The notes under the pieces: model-generated | The model's input: the letters and a program-made list of their open reading frames with translations, nothing else | Told to the model about the DNA's origin: nothing | The model's database searches: none | NCBI GenBank assembly: GCA_038745855.1 | Contig: JBCDLC010000004.1 | Coordinates: forward strand, 66,894-130,893 | DNA: 64,000 bases | Origin: UBA5336 sp038745855 | GTDB taxonomy: Bacteria > Pseudomonadota > Alphaproteobacteria > Caulobacterales > Hyphomonadaceae | Direction of reading: 5' to 3' | Shown here: one piece after another, positions 35,334 to 44,675 of the stretch | How the letters are laid out: every line of letters starts with the position of its first letter | Position numbering within the stretch: the stretch's first letter is position 1 | Made by a program: the position numbers and the translations under genes

Positions 35334-36197
35334 ATGGATGCCGTGCTCGGCGATTGGAGCATGAGTGTCCGGCCTGATCTGGGCGGATCACTCACTCGGC
35401 TTTTCTTCAAGGACGATCCTGTCTTGCGCCCATCAGATGGGCGAAGTATCACCTCGCCACTCGAGGGTTCAGGGTTTGTGCTCGCGCCCTACTCCGGACG
35501 AATTCGAAACGCCGCGTTCGTAAATCGGGGCCGTAGGATTGAGCTCAAGAGGAACTTTTCCCCGGAACCCCATTCCATCCATGGTGTGAGTTGGACATCA
35601 GACTGGCAGATTAAGTCCAACGACCCCTCTGGCGTACGTCTCGTCCACGAATATCGAGGCAACGAATGGCCATGGCCATTTGACGTGGAGCAAACTTTCC
35701 GCGCCAACGGCAATACTCTCTCGGTAGAGCTGCAATTTACGAACAGGGCAGACAAGCCTGCTCCGGCGGGACTTGGCTGGCACCCCTATTTTCCTGATCC
35801 CGGGGGCGCCACTTTGACGGCCAACGCGATATCGATATGGCGGCGGGACAAAGAAGGCATTGCGGTTGAACCAAGAGTTCCAGAAAAACACGAAGACATC
35901 CGCAATCGAAAGCGCGTGATGGACCTATCCCTTGATGACTGTTTCTCACTCGACCAAGGGCCGGTGGAGATCGTCTGGCCCGATAGGAAGACCGCTATAA
36001 CATTGAAAAGGAGCGCCTCGCTTGGGCACCTCATCGTCTACACGCCAGCGGACCAGCCATTCTTCTGTGTCGAGCCCGTCAGCCATGTCCCCGACGCCTT
36101 CAACAGCAGCCTGCCCTTCGAACAAACGGGGATGCGGACGCTGCACCCTAACGACGTCCTCACGGCGCGAATAGACTTAGTTGCAGGGCAGGCCTGA
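35334..36197 (+). CDS. Aldose 1-epimerase family protein
   Basis: About 287 residues from ATG at 35334 after AGGGAGG. Mutarotase fold: DLGGSLTRLFFKDDPVLRP, then GFVLAPYSGRIRNAAF with the active-site Arg, PHSIHGVSWTSDW and LGWHPYFPDPGG with His pairs, and a late acidic residue in FFCVEPVSHVPDAF. Aldose epimerases interconvert alpha and beta anomers. It is first gene of the operon with xylB and xylA, and would give beta- or alpha-xylose for the isomerase. Its stop and the xylB ATG overlap. Confidence 0.88.
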   Translation: MDAVLGDWSMSVRPDLGGSLTRLFFKDDPVLRPSDGRSITSPLEGSGFVLAPYSGRIRNAAFVNRGRRIELKRNFSPEPHSIHGVSWTSDWQIKSNDPSGVRLVHEYRGNEWPWPFDVEQTFRANGNTLSVELQFTNRADKPAPAGLGWHPYFPDPGGATLTANAISIWRRDKEGIAVEPRVPEKHEDIRNRKRVMDLSLDDCFSLDQGPVEIVWPDRKTAITLKRSASLGHLIVYTPADQPFFCVEPVSHVPDAFNSSLPFEQTGMRTLHPNDVLTARIDLVAGQA

Positions 36198-37660
36198 TGT
36201 TTCTCGGTGTCGATCTGGGTACGTCATCCGTAAAGGTGGTCTTGCAGGACCAGGCAGGCCTAGTGGTGGCCGACGCATCGGCACCCTTGACCGTGTCCCG
36301 GCCAGAGCCGCTTTGGAGCGAGCAGGATCCAGCAGAGTGGGTCAGCGCCGCAGAGGCGGCTGTGAAGGGCTTGCCAGCCAAATTGCGCCAGGGTGTTGAG
36401 GCTGTCGGACTATCGGGGCAAATGCACGGCCCAACGCTCTTGGACGCTGACGGCCGGGTGCTGCGCCCTGCAATCCTCTGGAATGACGGAAGATCGCATC
36501 GGGAGTGTCACGAGCTTGAGACCCGCGAGCCTCGTCTGCGCGATATTACCGGCAATAAAGCCATGGCTGGGTTTACCGCCCCCAAACTCCTTTGGACGCG
36601 TAAGCACGAGCCCGAAACGTTTTCGAAAATCGCAAAAGTTCTCCTTCCGAAAGACTATCTGCGACTGGCCTGGACCGGCGACTATGCAACGGATGTATCA
36701 GACGCTTCGGGCACCTTGTGGCTGGACACGCAACACCGGCAGTGGAGTGAAGACGCCCTTGCTGCATCTGACATGACACCAGCCCATATGCCCACCCTCC
36801 ATGAAGGGACCGCGTTCACAGGGTCAATTCGCGCAAGTACCTCGGCGCGGCTTGGCTTGCCCCCCGTCCCCGTCGTCGCTGGTGGAGGCGACCAGGCGGC
36901 GGGCGCTGTCGGCGTGGGCGTCACTCGCCCCGGTGAAGCATCGCTTTCGCTTGGCACCTCAGGTGTTCTCTTCATCGTGTCCGATGCATTCAAGCCAAAT
37001 CCGGACGAAGCCGCCCACGCTTTCTGTCACGCCTTGCCAGATAGGTGGCACCAGATGGCGGTATTGCTGTCGGCCGCCAGCGCCGTCGATGCTGCGGCGC
37101 GCATGGCGGGTTACCCGACAGCTGCCGAAGCATATGCCGCCGCCGAAGCCCATGGGCAGAGCGACGGTGTCATGTTCCTGCCCTATCTAAGCGGAGAGCG
37201 GACACCCCACGATGACCCCTTCGCCCGCGGAGCTTTCTTCGGTCTTTCAGCAAACACGCGTCCTTCTTCTCTTGTCCACGCCGCGCTTGAGGGTGTTGCC
37301 TTCGCCTTTGTCGACGGGATGGACGCCCTTTCCCGCGCTGGAGGCATCGCCAACGATATAACGGTCATCGGTGGCGGCGCACGGTCGGCATATTGGGGAA
37401 AGATAATATCAAGCGCTCTCGGTTGCCCGCTCGTCTACAGAGAGGGCGCAGAAACAGGCCCTGCCGAGGGCGCCGCAAAGCTCGCTCGCATCGCATTGAC
37501 TGGCGAGGATGCCATGCATGTTTTCGCACCTGCGCCTGTCCGAGCGGTCATCGAACCAAACGCTGAACGCCACGAATTCTACGGTTCCAAAATCAAGATC
37601 TGGCGTGAACTCTACCAAAGAACAAAAGCCCTTTCTCGAGAGGAAACTGCCCATGGCTGA
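36197..37660 (+). CDS. xylB: Xylulokinase
   Basis: A 487-residue FGGY-family kinase that phosphorylates D-xylulose to xylulose-5-phosphate in the cytoplasm. The N-terminal phosphate-1 motif is FLGVDLGTSSVKVVLQDQAG; AVGLSGQMHGPTLLDADGRV is the XylB substrate-binding stretch; PVVAGGGDQAAGAVGVGVTR, SLGTSGVLF and TVIGGGARSAYWGKIISSAL give the ATP-binding half. ATG overlaps the epimerase stop as TGATG, and its stop overlaps the xylA start, so the three genes are coupled. Confidence 0.95.
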   Translation: MFLGVDLGTSSVKVVLQDQAGLVVADASAPLTVSRPEPLWSEQDPAEWVSAAEAAVKGLPAKLRQGVEAVGLSGQMHGPTLLDADGRVLRPAILWNDGRSHRECHELETREPRLRDITGNKAMAGFTAPKLLWTRKHEPETFSKIAKVLLPKDYLRLAWTGDYATDVSDASGTLWLDTQHRQWSEDALAASDMTPAHMPTLHEGTAFTGSIRASTSARLGLPPVPVVAGGGDQAAGAVGVGVTRPGEASLSLGTSGVLFIVSDAFKPNPDEAAHAFCHALPDRWHQMAVLLSAASAVDAAARMAGYPTAAEAYAAAEAHGQSDGVMFLPYLSGERTPHDDPFARGAFFGLSANTRPSSLVHAALEGVAFAFVDGMDALSRAGGIANDITVIGGGARSAYWGKIISSALGCPLVYREGAETGPAEGAAKLARIALTGEDAMHVFAPAPVRAVIEPNAERHEFYGSKIKIWRELYQRTKALSREETAHG

Positions 37661-38957
37661 CACGATTTTCTCCTCCGTTGATCCAGTCGCCTTCGGCGGC
37701 AAAGACAGCACCAGTCCGCTCGCCTTCAAATGGTATGACGCGGACCGCATCGTCATGGGAAAATCCATGGCCGAACATCTACGGTGGGCAGTGTGCTACT
37801 GGCACTCGTTCAGCTGGCCAGGGTCCGATATCTTTGGAGATGGCGCTCTACCGCGACCGTGGCTGTCGGGCGAACAAGATCACACCTCGGCACTCGAGAA
37901 GCTGGACGCAGCCTTTGACTTCTTCCAGCGGATTGGAGCACCGTTTTTCTGCTTCCACGACGTCGATGCCGCAGCCGCGGGCGCAACCGTGAAAGACCTC
38001 ACGGAAAATGTACGGCGCATCGCAGAGCCCATGGCGCGAAAGATGGACGATACCGGCGTTAAACTCCTCTGGGGCACGGCAAACCTGTTCTCCCATCCCC
38101 GCTACATGGCCGGTGCTGCGACCAATCCCGACCCGGAAGTGTTCAAATGCGCGGCGGCGCAAGTCCGTACGATGCTGGACACGACCCATCAGTTGGGCGG
38201 AGCAAACTACGTCCTCTGGGGAGGGCGCGAAGGCTATGACACTCTGCTCAACACAAACCTGAAGCAGGAGATGGACCAGTTTGCGCGCTTTCTCTCACTC
38301 GTGGTCGATTACAAGCACAAGATTGGTTTCAAGGGCCCCTTGCTCATCGAACCCAAGCCCCATGAGCCGATGAAACACCAGTATGACCGCGATGCGGCAA
38401 CAGTCGTCGCGTTTCTGGAGCGGTATGATCTCACCGCCGATATAAAGCTGAACATCGAGGCAAATCACGCGACGCTTGCGGGATCGAGCTTTGAGCACGA
38501 AGTGGCCAACGCGATCGCGCTGGACGCTTTTGGGTCCATCGATATCAATCGCGGCGATCCGCAAAATGGTTGGGACACTGACCAGTTCCATAATGACCCC
38601 ACCGAAATGACGTGCGTCATGCGCCACATCCTGAAGGCAGGCGGTTTTACTTCAGGTGGTTTCAACTTCGACGCCAAGCTCCGTCGTCAGAGCATTGATG
38701 CAGAGGATCTGTTCCTCGCACACATCGGCGGTGTCGATGTGCTTGCCCGGGCGCTGGTTCAGGCGGCCGATCTCGTTGAGGGCGGCCAGCTCGAGGCCGC
38801 TATCGCAGACCGTTATGGGGGCTGGCACACGACCGAAGGACAACGGATTTTAGGCGGCGATGTCACCCTCGAAAGCCTGGCAGACAATGCAGGCGATCCG
38901 AAGCCACGGTCGGGCAAACAGGAAATGCTCGAAAACCTCATCAACGCGGCCGTGTGA
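37653..38957 (+). CDS. xylA: Xylose isomerase
   Basis: About 434 residues from ATG at 37653, eight bases within the xylB 3' end. Hallmarks: AVCYWHSFSWPGSDIFG, FFCFHDVDAA with the catalytic His-Asp, GFKGPLLIEPKPHEPMKHQY with metal ligands, NIEANHATLAGSSFEHEV, and DINRGDPQNGWDTDQF with the terminal Asp. It converts D-xylose to D-xylulose with two divalent metals. Together with XylB it channels xylose to the pentose phosphate pathway. The length is normal. Confidence 0.97.
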   Translation: MADTIFSSVDPVAFGGKDSTSPLAFKWYDADRIVMGKSMAEHLRWAVCYWHSFSWPGSDIFGDGALPRPWLSGEQDHTSALEKLDAAFDFFQRIGAPFFCFHDVDAAAAGATVKDLTENVRRIAEPMARKMDDTGVKLLWGTANLFSHPRYMAGAATNPDPEVFKCAAAQVRTMLDTTHQLGGANYVLWGGREGYDTLLNTNLKQEMDQFARFLSLVVDYKHKIGFKGPLLIEPKPHEPMKHQYDRDAATVVAFLERYDLTADIKLNIEANHATLAGSSFEHEVANAIALDAFGSIDINRGDPQNGWDTDQFHNDPTEMTCVMRHILKAGGFTSGGFNFDAKLRRQSIDAEDLFLAHIGGVDVLARALVQAADLVEGGQLEAAIADRYGGWHTTEGQRILGGDVTLESLADNAGDPKPRSGKQEMLENLINAAV

Positions 38958-38991
38958 GCCCGCTGTCACCCGAAATCAAAGAGACATACGC

Positions 38992-41127
38992 ATGACCAAA
39001 TTCGCGCCAAAAAAGGGCCAGACCGACCGGGAAATCGCCAAGACGGTAGAAGCAATTCTCGCCGAAACGACCTTGGAGGAGAAGGTCGCGATGATGTCGG
39101 GAAAGGGCTTCTTCGAGTCGATGCAACGTACAGGGATGCGTTGGTGCGGCGAGCCCTACCGTGCCGGTGGCGGATGTGAACGCCTCGGCGTGCCCGCGCT
39201 GTACTTTACCGACGGTCCACGAGGGGTTGCGCGTGGAAACTCAACCTGCTTTCCAGCCTCGATTGCACGAGGTGCCGCCTGGGATCGCGATCTCGAACGC
39301 CGCATCGGCGAAGTCATGGGGATAGAGGCACGCGCACAGGACTGCACGTTGTCAGGCGCCGTCTGCGTGAACCTGCTCAGGCATCCCGGATGGGGACGCG
39401 CCCAGGAAACCTATGGCGAGGATCCTTACCACGTTGGGGAGATCGGTGCCGCCCTCGCCAAGGGGATACAGACCCACAATGTGGTTGCGACAGTTAAGCA
39501 CTACGCGCTCAACTCAATCGAAAACGCGCGCTTCAAAGTGGACGTTCGTGTCGACGGGCGCACCTTGCGCGAAGTCTACTTGCCCCACTTCAAGCGTATC
39601 CTTGACGCTGGCTGTGCGAGCGTGATGAGCGCCTACAACAAGATGAACGGCGAGTATTGCGGTCAGCACCGGGAACTATTGACCGATATCCTTCGCGGCG
39701 AATGGGGGTTCGACGGCTTTGTCCATTCCGACTGGGTCATGGGCGTCTATCACCCCTATGGCGCCTCCGCCGGACTGGACGTTGAAAACCCCGAGCCCAT
39801 CCATTTCGGCGCAAAGCTCATCGATGCAGTCGAAAATGGTCAGATCGAACCTTCCGTCATCGATACCGCCTGCAGACGAATCTTGCGGACGATCTACCGA
39901 TTTGCCTGCGCTGAAGACCCCTATCAAACGTACACCGGCGACATGGTCGCCAGCCCAGCCAATCTCGCCGTCGCGCTGGAGGCTGCCGAAAAGTCTGCCG
40001 TCCTACTGACAAATTCCGGTCTGCTGCCATTGGAGAAATCTGCGGGCGTTGGCGTGTTCGGCAAGCTGGCCGCCATCGAAAACACCGGCGACCACGGCTC
40101 CTCCCGGGTAATTCCACCGTATACGGTCACAGCCCTCGACGGCATCAACAAGTATCTCGGACAAGCCCAAGGGTTGGCGGGCGATGAAGATGATCTCGAA
40201 GCGGCTGCAAACGCCGCCAGGGGCGTTGAAACCGCAATCGTCATCGTTGGCACAACGGCCGAGCATGAAGGGGAGTACATCCCGGGTGAATTCGGCGACC
40301 AGGCACCAATCCCCGAAGAAGTCGCAGACGCGCTGGGCGATCGACCCGCACCGGATGCGGCGTCAGCAGAGAATGCGGGGGCACTCGGCGGCGGCAGTGA
40401 CCGCGGCGGTGACCGCGAAAAACTGCGCCTCCCAGACGATCAGGTCGCGCTGATCAAGGCCGTCAGCGCGGCCAACCCAAACACGATTGTCGTCATCGTA
40501 TCTGGCTCGGCAATCATCTGCGATTGGGCTGGCGACGTGGCGGCGATCCTCCAGACTTTCTACTCAGGCATGGAAGGCGGCACGGCACTCGCAAAACTCC
40601 TCTATGGCGACATTAGCCCATCAGGGAAGCTCCCCTTTACTGTCGCTGAGGACGAGGCCGATTATCCATTCTTCGACAAGAATGCCGATGAAATCGAATA
40701 CGGTCCTCTCCATGGCTACGCATTGATGCAAGCGACACAGACCAAGCCGCAATTCGGCTTCGGGCATGGACTGAGCTACACCACCTTTGAACACCGCGCT
40801 CTGAAAACACGCCGCACGCATTCTGGCATCGACGTCGAGGTGACTATTGTGAACACAGGCGCGCGCAAAGCCGATGAAATCGTACAGGTTTATGCCGGGT
40901 TCCCGAACGTGATCGTAGAGCGCCCGGCCCCGCTGCTCCGGGGCTTCGAGAGGATTTCGCTGGATCCGGGCGCGCGAAAAACCGTCCAGCTGTTCATTCC
41001 CGATGATGATCTCAAGTACTGGGACGAGACCAGCCAGAGTTGGCTCATCGAACCAGGGCAGCACGTGATCTATGCGGGTGGATCGTTTTCCTCGGCGCAG
41101 GGACTCTCAGCCACACTCTCAATTTGA
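38992..41127 (+). CDS. Glycoside hydrolase family 3 (beta-glucosidase/beta-xylosidase-like)
   Basis: About 711 residues from ATG at 38992, 34 bases after xylA. There is no signal peptide, so it acts in the cytoplasm on imported oligosaccharide. The GH3 N-domain has TLEEKVAMMSG and the nucleophile Asp247 in GFVHSDWVMGVYH; the C-domain begins around IVIVGTTAEHEGEYIPGE, and a fibronectin-III-like end (GIDVEVTIVNTGARKADEIV) is present. A loop near residues 430-480 carries an Ala/Gly/Asp-rich insertion (PDAASAENAGALGGGSDRGG). Operon context favours xylosides. Confidence 0.93.
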   Translation: MTKFAPKKGQTDREIAKTVEAILAETTLEEKVAMMSGKGFFESMQRTGMRWCGEPYRAGGGCERLGVPALYFTDGPRGVARGNSTCFPASIARGAAWDRDLERRIGEVMGIEARAQDCTLSGAVCVNLLRHPGWGRAQETYGEDPYHVGEIGAALAKGIQTHNVVATVKHYALNSIENARFKVDVRVDGRTLREVYLPHFKRILDAGCASVMSAYNKMNGEYCGQHRELLTDILRGEWGFDGFVHSDWVMGVYHPYGASAGLDVENPEPIHFGAKLIDAVENGQIEPSVIDTACRRILRTIYRFACAEDPYQTYTGDMVASPANLAVALEAAEKSAVLLTNSGLLPLEKSAGVGVFGKLAAIENTGDHGSSRVIPPYTVTALDGINKYLGQAQGLAGDEDDLEAAANAARGVETAIVIVGTTAEHEGEYIPGEFGDQAPIPEEVADALGDRPAPDAASAENAGALGGGSDRGGDREKLRLPDDQVALIKAVSAANPNTIVVIVSGSAIICDWAGDVAAILQTFYSGMEGGTALAKLLYGDISPSGKLPFTVAEDEADYPFFDKNADEIEYGPLHGYALMQATQTKPQFGFGHGLSYTTFEHRALKTRRTHSGIDVEVTIVNTGARKADEIVQVYAGFPNVIVERPAPLLRGFERISLDPGARKTVQLFIPDDDLKYWDETSQSWLIEPGQHVIYAGGSFSSAQGLSATLSI

Positions 41128-41317
41128 TCGCGCCGCTTTTCGAAGTTTGGCTACTCCTCCGTACGCCTCGCCGAGTGTCCCCGTTGGCCACTCCAGGAGC
41201 GCATCCAGTCGTCGGCGACACGATGGGCTGACGATGAGGGCGAGGGCTTACGACGCCTTGAACCGAGCCATCCTATCGATCTACTTGGCTCGTTTCCGAT
41301 AAAGGGCGGGGCCTGTG

Positions 41318-42346
41318 ATGATGATTTCGACTAGCGAAGACTTCGAATCGCAACTGCGCGCGGCGATCGACGGCAAGACAAAGCCGGTTGGTGCGCTCGG
41401 CCGGATTGAAGCGCTTGCTGCACAGATTGCCCGCATTCAAGGTACATTGGCGCCCAGGGTGGAAAGCTGCGCGCTCACGATTTTTGCCGGTGACCACGGC
41501 CTGGCGGCGTGCGGGGTCTCGGCCTACCCGCAGGCCGTCACCCGGCAGATGGTGATGAATTTTCTAACGGGCGGGGCCGCAGCCAGTGTTTTCGCCCGAT
41601 CGGTCAAGGCAGAGATCCAGGTGGTGGACGCTGGGATCGCCGGTCCGCCGATCGACCACCCCGATCTCATCAGCCGCCGGATCGCGCCAGGCACAGCCAA
41701 TGCTCTTACCGGGCCAGCCATGACAGCAGACCAGGCTAACAACGCGCTCGAAATCGGGCGCTCCATCGGCGGGCGACTTCGCACAGATGTTGCTTGCTTC
41801 GGTGAAATGGGCATCGGCAACACGTCGTCGGCATCCCTCGTTTCCGCAAAGGTGTTGGGGCACCCCGTCACAGCGCTCATCGGCCGAGGCACAGGGGTCG
41901 ACGATGACCAACTCGCACGCAAGCATTCGCTGCTCGGGCAGGCGGCCGCCCGCACCGAGGACACCCTGGACGCTAAAACGGCGCTCATGGAGTATGGTGG
42001 ATTCGAGATCGTGATGATGACTGGCGCCATGATGCAAGCGGCAGAAACCCGACGTGTGGTGATGATTGACGGCTTTATCGCGACCGCCGCCGCCCTTTGT
42101 GCCTCCCGATTGGCTAGGGGTTGCGACGCAAACTTTGTGTTCGCGCATCGCTCCGCGGAAGCCGGGCACCGTATTCTGATCGACACTTTTGGCGCCGAAC
42201 CACTTCTGGACCTTGAGATGCGCCTTGGCGAAGGCACTGGCGCGCTGTTGGCGTTTCCTTTGGTAAAGGCGGCGGCTGCCATGCTTAGGGAAATGGCGAG
42301 CTTCGAGAGTGCTGGTGTGAGCGGCCGGTCCCAGAATACGCCGTGA
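41318..42346 (+). CDS. cobT: Nicotinate-nucleotide--dimethylbenzimidazole phosphoribosyltransferase
   Basis: About 342 residues; three in-frame starts (41315 GTG, 41318 ATG, 41321 ATG) exist and the ribosome site is weak, so the exact start is uncertain. It makes alpha-ribazole phosphate from dimethylbenzimidazole and NaMN. Motifs: AIDGKTKPVGALGRIEALAA, LTIFAGDHGLAACGVSAYP, VACFGEMGIGNTSSASL and the catalytic Glu in MRLGEGTGALLAFPLV. It begins the B12 lower-loop segment; its stop overlaps cobS. Confidence 0.95.
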   Translation: MMISTSEDFESQLRAAIDGKTKPVGALGRIEALAAQIARIQGTLAPRVESCALTIFAGDHGLAACGVSAYPQAVTRQMVMNFLTGGAAASVFARSVKAEIQVVDAGIAGPPIDHPDLISRRIAPGTANALTGPAMTADQANNALEIGRSIGGRLRTDVACFGEMGIGNTSSASLVSAKVLGHPVTALIGRGTGVDDDQLARKHSLLGQAAARTEDTLDAKTALMEYGGFEIVMMTGAMMQAAETRRVVMIDGFIATAAALCASRLARGCDANFVFAHRSAEAGHRILIDTFGAEPLLDLEMRLGEGTGALLAFPLVKAAAAMLREMASFESAGVSGRSQNTP

Positions 42347-43119
42347 AGTCAGGACACCCCATAACGAATGAGGGCGCATGTTTCTTGCTGGCCCTGCAGT
42401 TTCTGACCCGCCTGCCAGTGAAAACAGATGGGCTCTACACGTCCGAGCGGATGGCCGCGTCCGTGCGATATTATCCCCTGGTCGGCGCACTCGTTGGCGG
42501 CCTCTCGGCACTGGTCTTCCTGGGCGCGAGTGCGGCTTTGCCCCAGCCGGTCGCTGTCCTGTCTGCCATTGCGGCTGGGCTGCTACTGACCGGGGCTTTC
42601 CATGAAGACGGTCTTGCGGACACGTTCGATGGTATCGGCGGTGGACTAACCCGGCGAAAGGCCCTCGAAATCATGCGAGATTCACGGCTGGGAACCTATG
42701 GAACCCTGGCGCTTTTCGTGGCGCTGGCCCTGAAAGCAGCAGCCTTGATGGCGCTCACCGTCGAATTCACCGTCGCTGCGCTGATCGCGGGACACAGCTT
42801 CTCTCGTCTGTCGAGTGTACTGGTTCTCGCTACCAGCGCGTACGTGAGGGCTGAAGGCACGGGGAAACCTGTGGCAGGCGGCATATCGCCGGCAGGCTTG
42901 ATCGTTGCGCTCGCAACCGGGTGCGCCATTGCAGCACTATGGTGGACCACCCTGCCGCCTATGGCGCTTGGGCTGGCCATACTCGCTCTGGTCGCCGGCC
43001 ACGGGCTGATGCGAGCATTCTTCGAGCCAAAACTCGGCGGCTATACCGGCGACACACTCGGCGCTGTGCAGCAAGCCAGCGAAATCAGCTTTTACTTGGG
43101 GCTGGCGTCGTGGGTCTGA
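42343..43119 (+). CDS. cobS: Adenosylcobinamide-GDP ribazoletransferase (cobalamin synthase)
   Basis: A 258-residue integral membrane enzyme beginning at GTG, overlapping cobT by 4 bases. It joins adenosylcobinamide-GDP and alpha-ribazole. The signature is FHEDGLADTFDGIGGGLTRR, then KALEIMRDSRLGTYGTLALF; several hydrophobic helices follow, and the end has FEPKLGGYTGDTLGAVQQAS. Its stop overlaps the phosphatase start. Confidence 0.95.
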   Translation: MKSGHPITNEGACFLLALQFLTRLPVKTDGLYTSERMAASVRYYPLVGALVGGLSALVFLGASAALPQPVAVLSAIAAGLLLTGAFHEDGLADTFDGIGGGLTRRKALEIMRDSRLGTYGTLALFVALALKAAALMALTVEFTVAALIAGHSFSRLSSVLVLATSAYVRAEGTGKPVAGGISPAGLIVALATGCAIAALWWTTLPPMALGLAILALVAGHGLMRAFFEPKLGGYTGDTLGAVQQASEISFYLGLASWV

Positions 43120-43646
43120 TTATCGTTCGTCACACGCGGCCGCTGATTGCCGAGGGGATCTGCTACGGCCGCACCGACCTCAATGTTGCAGACACGTTTC
43201 CAGATGAAGCCGAAAACGTGACTGCATCACTACCCGTCTTCGAGCGGATCGTATCGAGCCCGCTCACGCGTTGCCGGAAGCTTGCCGACATCCTGGCTGA
43301 GCAGACAGGTCTGTCCGTGACGGAAGATGCGCGGGTGACGGAGATGGATTTCGGCGCCTGGGAAGGGCGCCCCTGGTCGGACATTCCGCGTGCCGAACTC
43401 GACGCTTGGGCGGCAGATTTCCTCCATGCCCGGCCCCATGGTGGCGAGAGCGTTGCCATGCTGCGAAGACGGGTCAATGACGCCCTTTCCGATTGGCAGA
43501 GCCAAACCCGCTCGACCTTGATTGTCGCCCATTCCGGTGTGATCCGAGCGGCGCGAGCCACCGGCGATACCGCAGATGCCTTCAGCACCCATGTTGGCTT
43601 CGGCGAGTTCGTGACCATACCATCTTTCGGCGGAGAGAAGCGATGA
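43110..43646 (+). CDS. cobC: Histidine phosphatase (alpha-ribazole phosphatase, CobC type)
   Basis: About 178 residues from GTG at 43110, overlapping cobS by 10 bases. The catalytic motif is LIIVRHTRPLIAEGICYGRT; further features are RIVSSPLTRCRKLADILAEQ, EMDFGAWEGRPWSDIP and the second histidine in TLIVAHSGVIRA. It dephosphorylates alpha-ribazole phosphate or cobalamin-5'-phosphate. A general histidine phosphatase cannot be excluded, but the gene order makes the B12 role very likely. Its stop overlaps cobO (ATGA). Confidence 0.9.
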   Translation: MGLIIVRHTRPLIAEGICYGRTDLNVADTFPDEAENVTASLPVFERIVSSPLTRCRKLADILAEQTGLSVTEDARVTEMDFGAWEGRPWSDIPRAELDAWAADFLHARPHGGESVAMLRRRVNDALSDWQSQTRSTLIVAHSGVIRAARATGDTADAFSTHVGFGEFVTIPSFGGEKR

Positions 43647-44242
43647 GCGACACCAGCGATCACAACGCGAGGATGAAGGCACTTCAGGCCGAGCAGAAGC
43701 GCAAGCAAGCGGAGGTGCGCGATCCCGGCCGCGGCCTGGTGCTAGTCCACACGGGCGACGGTAAGGGCAAGTCGAGTTCGGCTTTCGGGGTGATCATTCG
43801 GGCCCTTGGATGGGGTCACAAGGTGGGCGTCGTCCAGTTCATCAAGGGAAAGTGGATCACCGGCGAGAAGCAATTCTTCAACAAGCTGGAGCAGGTCGAT
43901 TGGCACACGATGGGCGACGGTTTCACATGGGACACCCAGGACCGTGACAGGGATATCGCAGCGGCTGAAGCCGCTTTCGATCGAGCGGCAAAGATGATGT
44001 CCAGCGGCGAGTACGATCTCGTTGTGCTCGATGAGATCAACATCGCCCTCCGCTATGACTATCTCGAGATCGAGGCGGTTTTGAACGCTTTAGAAGCCAG
44101 GTCGCAACGGACCAGCGTCGTCCTTACGGGCCGGGACGCCAAGCCTTCCCTTTGTGAATACGCGGACCTTGTGAGCGAGATGCGCGAAATAAAGCATCCA
44201 TTCAAGGCGGGCATCAAAGCCCAGCGGGGGATCGACTTCTAA
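43643..44242 (+). CDS. cobO: Corrinoid adenosyltransferase
   Basis: About 199 residues from ATG at 43643. The P-loop is VHTGDGKGKSSSAFG, followed by GWGHKVGVVQFIKGKWITGE and WDTQDRDRDIAAAEAAFDRA; DLVVLDEINIALRYDYLEIE carries the Walker B. It transfers the adenosyl group of ATP to Co(I) corrinoids (BtuR/CobO family). It is last in the overlapping cobT-S-C-O set and directly precedes the riboswitch. Confidence 0.96.
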   Translation: MSDTSDHNARMKALQAEQKRKQAEVRDPGRGLVLVHTGDGKGKSSSAFGVIIRALGWGHKVGVVQFIKGKWITGEKQFFNKLEQVDWHTMGDGFTWDTQDRDRDIAAAEAAFDRAAKMMSSGEYDLVVLDEINIALRYDYLEIEAVLNALEARSQRTSVVLTGRDAKPSLCEYADLVSEMREIKHPFKAGIKAQRGIDF

Positions 44243-44256
44243 GCGTTGGAAAGACG

Positions 44257-44272
44257 TTTGCGCAGTCGCAAA
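44257..44272 (+). terminator. Weak hairpin after cobO
   Basis: TTTGCG-CAGT-CGCAAA forms a perfect 6 bp stem with a 4-base loop, 15 bases after the cobO stop. No T-run follows, so it is only a possible transcript end or pause site. Confidence 0.3.
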
Positions 44273-44325
44273 GACGCTGACCAAATTCAATTGACAAGGC
44301 TCGGCTTTACCAGCATTTCCGACGA

Positions 44326-44490
<165 letters not shown>

Positions 44491-44583
44491 GTTCGTCCGG
44501 AGACCGGGATGAGTTCTCTGAGGGCGGGAAGACGGACTTGGAAAAGGCCTGTCTCTCCTTGGAAACGGCACCTTGCAAAGGGC

Positions 44584-44619
44584 CTGGCCGCCCGACGACA
44601 CGTCGTGTCGTGAGGCCAG
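44584..44619 (+). other. Long leader hairpin between riboswitch and btuB
   Basis: The outer stem CTGGCC (44584-44589) pairs with GGCCAG (44614-44619), and the inner stem ACGACAC (44595-44601) with GTGTCGT (44605-44611) around a 3-base loop. The hairpin ends 2 bases before an in-frame ATG at 44622. There is no T-run. It may be part of the riboswitch expression platform, an inference from position. Confidence 0.5.
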
Positions 44620-44675
44620 ACATGTCGTTCAAGGCGCGCTCTTCACCGGGCGGCGGCGCGCTGGAGGGGAAACCC

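Noticed and set aside
41128..41317. A second cobalamin riboswitch before cobT
   Set aside because: No B12 box or conserved core sequence is present in this gap.
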